A DNA stretch of 5,477 nucleotides, taken from positions 1-5,477 of the forward strand of contig CAJJLI010000191.1 in the NCBI GenBank assembly GCA_905192625.1, written 5' to 3'. Each line of letters begins with the position of its first letter. Within the stretch, counting starts at the first letter, position 1. Below, in pieces: positions 1-4,685 of the stretch. The position numbers and the translations under genes are program-made. The notes under the pieces are model-generated. The model worked only from the letters and a program-made list of their open reading frames with translations. It had not been told where the DNA came from and ran no database searches. The stretch comes from an uncultured Clostridium sp. Its GTDB lineage: Bacteria > Bacillota > Clostridia > Lachnospirales > Lachnospiraceae.

Positions 1-646
1 CAATGCAATGCATTCCTTTGACCATGCAAATGGTAAATATCATTTTCTAGGTTGTATGTTATCAGCAGCATCTGCTAACAAATGGTGGATGGATGATATT
101 ATTCGTACAAAAGAATACAACAAAGAACAAGAAAATATTGTGAAATTAGGGGAGAACCGAGTATTCTTTTTACCATATTTAATGGGTGAGAGAACACCTC
201 ATAACAATCCGAATGCAAGAGGTACTTTTGTTGGAATGACGATGGATACGACTCGTGAAGATATGACACAGGCGGTATTAGAAGGTGTAACTTTTGCACT
301 TCGTGATGCCCTTGAAATTGCTCGCTCCTTTGGTGTAACAATTACACGTGTACGTTTAAATGGTGGTGGTGCGAAGAGTAAACTTTGGTGTGAAATGGTA
401 GCAAATATCATGAACGTTAAAGTAGACAAAATTAACAGCGAAGAAGGACCAGGATTTGGTGCTGCTATCCTTGCTGCCGTTGGATGTGAGAAATTTAATT
501 CAGTTGAAGAAGCTGCAAGTAAATTAATCAAAGTTGTTAGTACGATTGAGCCAGAAGAAGAGTTGGTAAGAAAGTATGAAGAGAAATATCAGATGTTTAA
601 GACAATTTATCCAGCATTAAAGTCAGTATATGATGTAATCGCTTAG
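1..646 (+). CDS. xylB: Xylulokinase (FGGY carbohydrate kinase), C-terminal part, 5' end outside window
   Basis: This enzyme phosphorylates D-xylulose with ATP to xylulose 5-phosphate, feeding cytosolic pentose into the pentose phosphate pathway. The frame is open from base 2 (N-A-M-H-S-F-D-H-A...), so the ATG at 8 is an internal methionine and the true start lies upstream. About 214 residues remain of the usual 490-500, essentially the second actin-like ATPase lobe. Numbering from the Met at 8: a LPYLMGERTPH segment at 55-65, typical of xylulokinases; a match to the second FGGY-kinase signature at about 72-92 (GTFVGM...DMTQAVLEG); the nucleotide-binding loop NGGGAKSKLW at 118-127; and a GPGFGAAILA segment at 147-156. 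The gene ends in tandem in-frame stops (TAG at 644-646, TAA at 647-649), and a strong terminator follows about 120 bp on. FGGY kinases overlap in specificity; the GERTPH and HSFDHANG segments favour xylulose over glycerol or gluconate. The rest of the operon is not visible. Confidence 0.9.
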   Translation, partial: NAMHSFDHANGKYHFLGCMLSAASANKWWMDDIIRTKEYNKEQENIVKLGENRVFFLPYLMGERTPHNNPNARGTFVGMTMDTTREDMTQAVLEGVTFALRDALEIARSFGVTITRVRLNGGGAKSKLWCEMVANIMNVKVDKINSEEGPGFGAAILAAVGCEKFNSVEEAASKLIKVVSTIEPEEELVRKYEEKYQMFKTIYPALKSVYDVIA

Positions 647-765
647 TAAGAAGTTATGTTTAATAAATCAAGGTATCTATGGGAGAGCGATTCATTCATT
701 TTTAATTGAGTTCGGAGATATCCTTGTAACTGAGTTGCTGTCAATGGAATGATAAATAAAGGATT

Positions 766-803
766 AAAAAAAGGCTTTTTGCTACACTGCAAAAGCCTTT
801 TTT
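766..803. terminator. Rho-independent terminator, probably bidirectional
   Basis: An A-rich arm (766-782) containing AAGGCTTTTTGC pairs with GCAAAAGCCTTTTTT (789-803) across a six-base loop TACACT (783-788), with one bulged T. The stem centre is GGC/GCC plus a GC closing pair. Read on the plus strand it ends in a T run and would stop xylulokinase transcripts. Read on the minus strand the A run at 766-772 becomes the T run and would stop the transporter transcript, whose stop codon lies about 150 bp away at 950-952. Confidence 0.85.
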
Positions 804-817
804 AAACTGCTTTTATT

Positions 818-833
818 AAAACTTATAAGTTTT
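818..833. repeat. 16-bp perfect palindrome
   Basis: AAAACTTATAAGTTTT is exactly self-complementary and is followed by further T bases. It lies 15 bp beyond the main terminator, between two convergent genes. It could be a weak accessory hairpin for minus-strand transcription, but its all-AT outer stem and lack of a free loop make it a poor terminator. Its function is unknown, and chance is plausible in sequence this AT-rich. Confidence 0.35.
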
Positions 834-949
834 TTTAACTACGTACTCTTTATTTTGGCTCAAAAGCTTATGAAAGTGCGAGTCCTTTTTGTTGATTCTA
901 TACTTATGAAAAGAGTATTTACCTTTTACACATATAAGCTTAGAAAGTA

Positions 950-1873
950 TTAATTACTTTTCTTTTTATCTGCAAAGAATAAAAAAATACAATATTTCAC
1001 AAATACATAAAGAACAGCTCCAAGCGCAATTGAGAAAGAACATCTTGATAAAAGTGAGAGAAAGTAATTACTACCTTGTGCAAAATATGCAGAACTCATT
1101 TTTAAAGCAACCGCACTAATAACGAGCGGAAAGGTAAATGCAGAATAACTTGGATAAAATTTAATGCGCAATGTTTTTGTCATAGTATAGAGCACATATA
1201 GATAACTTATAATACATAAAATCAACATAATAGATACTAAAATCTTGTTTTTAGTATCAAAAGTAGATAAGTAGCCAGCCAGACATAGACTAATAGGCGC
1301 ACAAATAATAGTTAATGTAGGAAGTGCAGGTTCTGGAATCTGTTTTATTTTAAAAACCCGATATAATACAATTGGAAGCAGAACCAAATAAAGTATAAAA
1401 CCGAGATAAAAAAGTATCTGGCCAATTCCCTTTTGACCCATTGCAGGAGCAGTTATACTTCCCACCACAAAACCAACAAAAGGAATAAACCAACTTGGAA
1501 ATACGGTTTTAATGTTGAATTTTAATATAAACGTCGTAAAAAAGCATATTGCTATGATAAAATGTAAAATCAAAGAAAATGCCCATACGAAAGTTGCAAC
1601 AAAACCTACGAATGGTTTTATGTATGCTGAAAGTAAGACCAAAGCCATCGTGTAGGTTGGCAAAACACTAAAAACAACTGGATTTTCCAACTCTTTTTTG
1701 AATGAGGAGAAATTCGAAATTGTCTTTATCGTAAAAAGTAGTAGTATCATAAAGGAAATAGCGCCACAAAGATATCGATAAAGAACTCCATAGGAGGCAA
1801 GTAAGTTTCCAAGTATTGCAAATCCAAGAGCAAGTCCACAGACTGGAATCGGTAATTTTTTTATGAACGACAT
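950..1873 (-). CDS. TDT family transporter (TehA/Mae1/SLAC1-like anion or C4-dicarboxylate channel/transporter)
   Basis: This is a 307-residue integral membrane protein. Ten hydrophobic segments can be traced at about 9-29, 32-50, 66-85, 90-116, 128-145, 150-172, 183-205, 210-231, 243-264 and 275-300, the number found in TehA and SLAC1. Family-like features are the PIPVCGLALGFAILGN start of helix 1 (residues 8-23) and AFTFPLVISAVAL in helix 9 (245-257). In H. influenzae TehA and plant SLAC1 a conserved phenylalanine of helix 9 gates the pore; F246 or F248 is the candidate here, by inference. Relatives move malate and other dicarboxylates, sulfite, or small anions such as chloride and nitrate; the substrate cannot be read from this sequence. 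The start is set by AGGGGG five bases before the ATG. That site overlaps the stop codon of the upstream redox gene, so the two are probably one transcript with coupled translation. The C-terminus is short and basic (DKKKSN). Confidence 0.85.
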   Translation of the reverse strand: MSFIKKLPIPVCGLALGFAILGNLLASYGVLYRYLCGAISFMILLLFTIKTISNFSSFKKELENPVVFSVLPTYTMALVLLSAYIKPFVGFVATFVWAFSLILHFIIAICFFTTFILKFNIKTVFPSWFIPFVGFVVGSITAPAMGQKGIGQILFYLGFILYLVLLPIVLYRVFKIKQIPEPALPTLTIICAPISLCLAGYLSTFDTKNKILVSIMLILCIISYLYVLYTMTKTLRIKFYPSYSAFTFPLVISAVALKMSSAYFAQGSNYFLSLLSRCSFSIALGAVLYVFVKYCIFLFFADKKKSN

Positions 1874-1878
1874 GAGTT

Positions 1879-1884
1879 CCCCCT
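1879..1884 (-). promoter_or_regulatory. Shine-Dalgarno site of the TDT gene, overlapping the upstream stop codon
   Basis: Read on the minus strand, TAGGGGGAACTCATG contains the TAG stop of the redox gene, the AGGGGG ribosome site, and the transporter ATG with a five-base spacer. Ribosomes finishing the first gene sit directly on this site, which suggests translational coupling. Confidence 0.75.
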
Positions 1885-2359
1885 AAATATCTGTATTTGT
1901 AATATTTAATTCACGAACAATAATCTCAGCAGTTTTCATTGCCATTTCTCCAGTAAATGAAACACATTGTGCTTTATGTTCTCCAGATGCCATATCCATG
2001 CCTCTGGTATGTACATGACAGCAAAGTACGCCTTTATGATTATCACGGAAGCTTTGTTGAAGTTCATTTGCTAACTTTAAGGTATTCACACTTTTTGGAT
2101 CCTGTGGGTTGGAGGGTGCCATGCGACCAAAGAAATATCCAAGACATAAAACTCCACCAGAAACTGCTCCACACATGCATTTAGATCGTCCAACGCCTAC
2201 TGGAAATCCAGAAGCGGCCATGATGAGTGATTCCGGCATTTCAGGTGCTAAATTCATTCGGATGGATGCAACAATAGATTCGGAGCAATAAAACCCACCA
2301 CTTTGAAATAATTTCTCTGCATCATCTTTTACTTTTTTTAAACTACATTCCGTTACCAT
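1883..2359 (-). CDS. C_GCAxxG_C_C family putative redox-active protein
   Basis: This is a 158-residue protein without signal peptide or membrane segment, so probably cytosolic. It has eight cysteines: C5, C25, C61, C63, C72, C113, C114 and C132. The family signature CGAxxG is seen as C63-G-A-V-S-G68, inside a KCMCGAVSGGVLCLGYFFGR block. C25 (in FYCSESIV), the C113-C114 pair and C132 match the spaced cysteines that give the family its name. Members are about 140-150 residues, have four invariant cysteines, and are regarded as redox-active or metal-binding; their reaction is not established. The family is known for lying beside transporter genes, and here the TDT transporter begins 9 bp downstream. 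The ATG at 2359 is chosen because AGGAGGG lies six bases before it. An open frame continues 44 codons further upstream to 2491, but that stretch crosses the ribosome site and a candidate promoter and is rejected. Confidence 0.85.
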   Translation of the reverse strand: MVTECSLKKVKDDAEKLFQSGGFYCSESIVASIRMNLAPEMPESLIMAASGFPVGVGRSKCMCGAVSGGVLCLGYFFGRMAPSNPQDPKSVNTLKLANELQQSFRDNHKGVLCCHVHTRGMDMASGEHKAQCVSFTGEMAMKTAEIIVRELNITNTDI

Positions 2360-2365
2360 AAAAAA

Positions 2366-2372
2366 CCCTCCT
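2366..2372 (-). promoter_or_regulatory. Ribosome binding site deciding the start of the redox protein
   Basis: AGGAGGG on the minus strand, followed by six T bases and then the ATG at 2359-2357. It is a near-perfect anti-16S match at good spacing and excludes the longer open frame that begins at 2491. Confidence 0.85.
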
Positions 2373-2393
2373 AATAATATATAATTCGACATA

Positions 2394-2422
2394 ATTTTAT
2401 CATTAATCAAGAAGTTACACAA
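2394..2422 (-). promoter_or_regulatory. Candidate sigma-A promoter of the redox/TDT operon
   Basis: On the minus strand TTGTGT (2422-2417) is followed after 17 bases by TAAAAT (2399-2394). The -10 box matches five of six consensus bases, but the -35 only three of six. Transcription would begin near 2387, leaving a leader of about 28 nt with the ribosome site at 2372-2366. The geometry is right, but the region is so AT-rich that other boxes could serve. Confidence 0.4.
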
Positions 2423-2441
2423 ATAGATATATCCAATATAT

Positions 2442-2566
2442 AAATGCTTACGATAGATAAAACGAATATATGAAATTAATCTAAGTTGCATGGTAGGTCA
2501 AATAAAATATATTTACAAGCAATTCGTTATTAGCATTCACATGTTTTTACCATTAAAATGCTTACG
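2442..2566. repeat. 11-bp direct repeat AAATGCTTACG
   Basis: Two exact copies lie at 2442-2452 and 2556-2566, 114 bp apart, within the divergent control region. The first copy is just upstream of the candidate -35 box of the leftward operon. They could be binding sites of one regulator, but no further copy was noticed and chance is possible. Confidence 0.35.
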
Positions 2567-2594
2567 CTATTAATTTGTTTTCCATCATTGATTT

Positions 2595-2645
2595 GTTTAT
2601 AACGTTATATTTTTACGAACTGATTGTTTATGATCATATATTTTT
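2595..2645. repeat. Tandem imperfect repeat (31-bp period) with embedded palindromes, possible operator pair
   Basis: GTTTAT-5 bases-TATATTTTT occurs at 2595-2614 and again at 2626-2645. The variable middle in each case forms a palindrome with its flanks: TATAACGTTATA at 2598-2609 (12 bp perfect) and TATGATCATA at 2629-2638 (10 bp perfect), with centres 30 bp apart, close to three helical turns. Both lie upstream of the strong rightward -35 box, roughly 95 and 65 bp before the predicted start of transcription. This resembles a tandem site for a dimeric activator. Sequence bias could also produce it. Confidence 0.4.
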
Positions 2646-2663
2646 GAAGGCAATGGGAAATCA

Positions 2664-2692
2664 TTGAAAGTAAGGTATAGAGTTGTTATAAT
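2664..2692 (+). promoter_or_regulatory. Strong sigma-A promoter of the methyltransferase (and perhaps hslO) unit
   Basis: TTGAAA (2664-2669), a 17-base spacer and TATAAT (2687-2692) form a near-consensus promoter, and TG at 2684-2685 adds an extended -10 element. Transcription should start near 2699, giving a leader of about 70 nt before the ATG at 2769. This is the best promoter in the window. Confidence 0.8.
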
Positions 2693-2758
2693 ATAATTCG
2701 AGAGTCAAAAAGCCCATTGAAAAGCCAAATGGTATAGGTACAGTACAGAAATTAGATT

Positions 2759-2762
2759 GGAG
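2759..2762 (+). promoter_or_regulatory. Ribosome binding site deciding the methyltransferase start
   Basis: GGAG lies six bases before the ATG at 2769. The in-frame TTG at 2757 would overlap this site and has no Shine-Dalgarno sequence of its own, so the ATG is preferred. Confidence 0.65.
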
Positions 2763-2768
2763 TCAAGA

Positions 2769-3629
2769 ATGAGAGCATACACAGGTTTTGCAAATGTTTA
2801 TGATAAATTTATGGACAATGTTCCTTATGATACATGGTCAGAATATTTAATATCATTGCTAAAAGAATTTGGAGTAGATGATGGATTGGTATTGGAGTTA
2901 GGCTGTGGAACAGGAAGTATCACAAGAAGATTAGCAAGTCATGGATATGATATGATCGGGATTGACAATTCTGAAGAGATGCTTGAGATCGCAAGAGAAA
3001 AAGAAATGGATTTTATGATGGAATCTATGGAAGAACTCGCTGAAGAAGAAGTCGATGAGGATGGTAATGGCGATTATATCCAGGGAATACTTTATTTAGA
3101 ACAAGACATGAGAGAATTCGAACTATTTGGAACGGTTCGAGCTGTAGTTAGCATTTGTGATAGCATGAATTATATTACAAAGGAAGAAGATCTAGTAAAA
3201 GTGTTTCAATTAGTCAATAATTATTTAGATGCTGGTGGAATGTTTATTTTTGATTTAAACACGGTCTATAAATATAAAACGATATTAGGCGATACAACAA
3301 TTGCAGAAAATCGTGAAGATTGTAGCTTTATTTGGGAAAACTTTTATCATGAAAATGAGATGATTAATGAATACGATGTAACGATTTATAAAAAAGCAGA
3401 ACTTCTGTTAGAGGATGATGAAGATACTTCAGAACTTTATGAAAGATTTTCAGAAACCCATTATCAAAAAGCGTATGAACTTCAAACAATAAAATCATTA
3501 TTAGAAAAGGCAGGCATGGAATATGTTACTGCGTATGATGCTTGTACGAAAGATGCGCCAAAAGAGAATAGTGAACGTATTTATGTTATTGCAAGAGAAA
3601 AAAAACAAGCAAACAAACTATATACGTAA
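2769..3629 (+). CDS. Class I SAM-dependent methyltransferase, substrate unknown
   Basis: This is a 286-residue cytosolic protein with a Rossmann-type methyltransferase fold. The N-terminal YTGFANVYDKFMDNVPYDTW segment (4-23) is the usual cap of this subgroup. Motif I, LELGCGTGS (42-50), binds S-adenosylmethionine, and the acidic residue D66 in IGIDNSEEML should contact the SAM ribose. QDMREFEL (112-119) and VVSICDSMNYI (126-136) match motifs II and III, and GGMFIFDLNT (156-165) the strand 5 region. The C-terminal half (about 185-260) is a strand-rich insert, probably the substrate domain, as in YqeM- and CypM-like small-molecule methyltransferases. An unusually acidic stretch at about 77-104 (EELAEEEVDEDGNGD) appears to be an insertion. 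The start is the ATG at 2769, with GGAG six bases upstream; a TTG at 2757 would add four residues. It sits behind the strong promoter and upstream of hslO. The methylated substrate cannot be told from sequence; tRNA, protein and small molecules all remain possible. Confidence 0.8.
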   Translation: MRAYTGFANVYDKFMDNVPYDTWSEYLISLLKEFGVDDGLVLELGCGTGSITRRLASHGYDMIGIDNSEEMLEIAREKEMDFMMESMEELAEEEVDEDGNGDYIQGILYLEQDMREFELFGTVRAVVSICDSMNYITKEEDLVKVFQLVNNYLDAGGMFIFDLNTVYKYKTILGDTTIAENREDCSFIWENFYHENEMINEYDVTIYKKAELLLEDDEDTSELYERFSETHYQKAYELQTIKSLLEKAGMEYVTAYDACTKDAPKENSERIYVIAREKKQANKLYT

Positions 3630-3632
3630 ATC

Positions 3633-3743
3633 ATGAATTGTGTATATAAACCTACGATTAATCCGAAACAAAATTTTGGAACGGATTTGCTTAAAGAACT
3701 AGAAAGAATAACAAATTTAAAAATGACAAGCATTAAGAACTAG
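3633..3743 (+). CDS. Possible 36-residue small ORF between methyltransferase and hslO (hypothetical)
   Basis: An ATG three bases after the methyltransferase stop opens a 36-codon frame (MNCVYKPTINPKQNFG..., ending ...KMTSIKN) closed by TAG, 18 bp before hslO. It is in the same frame as the methyltransferase, so it could be a separate peptide translated by re-initiation, a decayed former C-terminal extension, or a chance opening. It has no Shine-Dalgarno sequence, and the imperfect dyad at 3660-3687 lies inside it, both of which argue against coding. The mixed-charge, helix-prone TDLLKELERITNLK stretch looks protein-like. No function is proposed. Confidence 0.25.
   Translation: MNCVYKPTINPKQNFGTDLLKELERITNLKMTSIKN
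3660..3687. repeat. Imperfect 28-bp dyad upstream of hslO
   Basis: AATCCG (3660-3665) and CGGATT (3682-3687) form outer arms around the palindrome CAAAATTTTG (3669-3678). Both share the same centre (3673.5), with three mismatched positions on each side between them. There is no T run after it, so it is not a standard terminator. It could be an operator for hslO or an RNA hairpin in the intergenic transcript. Confidence 0.4.
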
Positions 3744-3747
3744 AAAG
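3694..3747 (+). repeat. 13-bp direct repeat AAGAACTAGAAAG before hslO
   Basis: Exact copies lie at 3694-3706 and 3735-3747, 41 bp apart. The second copy ends 15 bases before the hslO ATG. This may be a small local duplication or a paired protein or RNA site. Function unknown. Confidence 0.4.
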
Positions 3748-3761
3748 GTATAGGTAGAAAA

Positions 3762-4640
3762 ATGGAAGATTATATAATTCGAGCAACAGCAGCAAATAGT
3801 CAAGTAAGAGCATTTGCTTGTACAAGTAAAAATTTAGTGGAGTATGCGAGAAGTATTCACAATACAAGTCCAGTGGTAACGGCAGCTCTTGGACGATTAT
3901 TAACAGCTGGAGCTATGATGGGAAGTATGACCAAAGGTGATAAGGATCTTTTAACCTTGAAAATAAATGGTGACGGCCCTATGCAAGGTTTATTAGTCAC
4001 AGCAGATGCAAAAGCAAACGTAAAAGGTTACGCGTTTCAACCAGACGTAATGCTTCCACCAAGTCCACTAGGAAAACTAGATGTTGGTAGAGCCGTAGGA
4101 AAAGGCTTATTGACGGTAATAAAAGACATGGGATTAAAGGAACCATATACTGGACAAACAGAGTTAGTTTCCGGTGAAATTGCAGAGGATATTACTTATT
4201 ATTATGCAACCTCAGAGCAGGTTCCATCTTCTGTAGCACTTGGTGTTTTAATGAATCGTGATAACACAGTTAAAGTTGCAGGTGGATTTATCATTCAGTT
4301 ATTACCATTTGCAGAAGAAGAGGTAATAGCAAAATTAGAAGAGAAAATAAGTAATTTAAAATCAATTACAACTATGTTAGATCAGGATATGACACCAGAA
4401 ATGATTCTTGAAGAATTACTTGGGGATATGGGATTAGAAATACTAGATCGTATCCCAACTCAGTTTGATTGCAATTGTTCCAAAGAACGAGTAGAAAAAG
4501 CAATCATTAGCATTGGGGAAAAAGACCTTCAGGAAATGATTGATGACAACGAGCCAATTGAAGTAAACTGCCATTTTTGCAACAAGCATTATATGTTCTC
4601 TGTTGATGATTTAAAAGAATTCATTAAAAGAAGTAAGTAA
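3762..4640 (+). CDS. hslO: Hsp33 redox-regulated molecular chaperone
   Basis: Hsp33 is a cytosolic ATP-independent holdase. Under oxidative stress combined with unfolding, its four zinc-binding cysteines form disulfides, the protein unfolds in part, dimerises and binds damaged clients. At 292 residues this is the full family length. The N-terminal EDYIIRATAANSQVRAFAC (2-20) is the typical Hsp33 start. The core includes SPVVTAALGRLLTAGAMMG (36-54), NGDGPMQGL (69-77) and GFIIQLLP (175-182). The C-terminal redox switch is intact: C237-N-C239 and C270-HF-C273, separated by 30 residues, matching the CxC...CxxC zinc centre. The start ATG has only a modest AGGT site six bases upstream (3752-3755). 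The gene lies 132 bp after the methyltransferase and 45 bp before a serine hydrolase on the same strand, so co-transcription is likely. No good promoter was found directly in front of it. Confidence 0.95.
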   Translation: MEDYIIRATAANSQVRAFACTSKNLVEYARSIHNTSPVVTAALGRLLTAGAMMGSMTKGDKDLLTLKINGDGPMQGLLVTADAKANVKGYAFQPDVMLPPSPLGKLDVGRAVGKGLLTVIKDMGLKEPYTGQTELVSGEIAEDITYYYATSEQVPSSVALGVLMNRDNTVKVAGGFIIQLLPFAEEEVIAKLEEKISNLKSITTMLDQDMTPEMILEELLGDMGLEILDRIPTQFDCNCSKERVEKAIISIGEKDLQEMIDDNEPIEVNCHFCNKHYMFSVDDLKEFIKRSK

Positions 4641-4685
4641 TCTGATATCGCATGCAAACGAAGAAAGGTTGGGGAAGCTAGGGGA

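Larger units (their letters stand above)
647..949. other. Convergent intergenic region between xylulokinase and TDT transporter
   Basis: No convincing gene lies here. It contains the bidirectional terminator (766-803), a 16-bp perfect palindrome (818-833), and a long-range inverted repeat pairing CAAGGTATC (669-677) with GATATCCTTG (717-726) with one bulged base, which could fold in the 3' untranslated region of the xylulokinase transcript. Two tiny open frames (656-709, 17 codons; 870-953, 27 codons) have no ribosome site and were not called. Confidence 0.6.
2373..2768. other. Divergent intergenic control region
   Basis: This is a 396-bp, very AT-rich region between the leftward redox/transporter operon and the rightward methyltransferase gene. 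It has no supported gene. It holds a candidate leftward promoter (2394-2422), a strong rightward promoter (2664-2692), a 31-bp-period imperfect repeat with palindromes (2595-2645), an 11-bp direct repeat AAATGCTTACG at 2442-2452 and 2556-2566, and the motif ATATAATTCGA at both predicted transcription start areas (2379-2389 and 2691-2701). No known operator consensus could be assigned. Confidence 0.6.

Noticed and set aside
199..531. 110-codon minus-strand open frame inside xylulokinase, and a second at 99-341
   Set aside because: Both lie antisense to a clear kinase coding sequence with conserved motifs, and neither translation resembles a known protein.
656..709. 17-codon frame just after xylulokinase
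   Set aside because: Too short, with no convincing ribosome site; more likely 3' untranslated region.
870..953. 27-codon plus-strand open frame after the terminator (MKVRVLFVDS...)
   Set aside because: No Shine-Dalgarno sequence, no promoter seen, and it overlaps the end of the convergent transporter gene.
1957..2291. Plus-strand open frames of 75 and 60 codons antisense to the redox gene
   Set aside because: They are shadows of the strongly supported minus-strand gene and have no ribosome sites.
2360..2491. 44-codon N-terminal extension of the C_GCAxxG_C_C protein (ATG at 2491, minus strand)
   Set aside because: It crosses a perfect AGGAGGG ribosome site and the candidate promoter, has AT-driven I/Y/L-rich composition, and family members start near the ATG at 2359.
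2687..2701. PerR-box-like TTATAATATAATT over the rightward -10 region
   Set aside because: The first half matches TTATAAT, but the second half does not form the inverted ATTATAA. The match comes from the -10 box itself.
2714..2732. Leader hairpin CCATT/AATGG in the methyltransferase 5' untranslated region as a riboswitch or attenuator
   Set aside because: Only five base pairs with a nine-base loop and no T run. The 70-nt leader is too short and featureless for a known riboswitch.
3687..3714. Weak promoter TTGCTT-16-TAACAA before hslO
   Set aside because: Both boxes match poorly and the spacing is off; not better than chance in AT-rich sequence.
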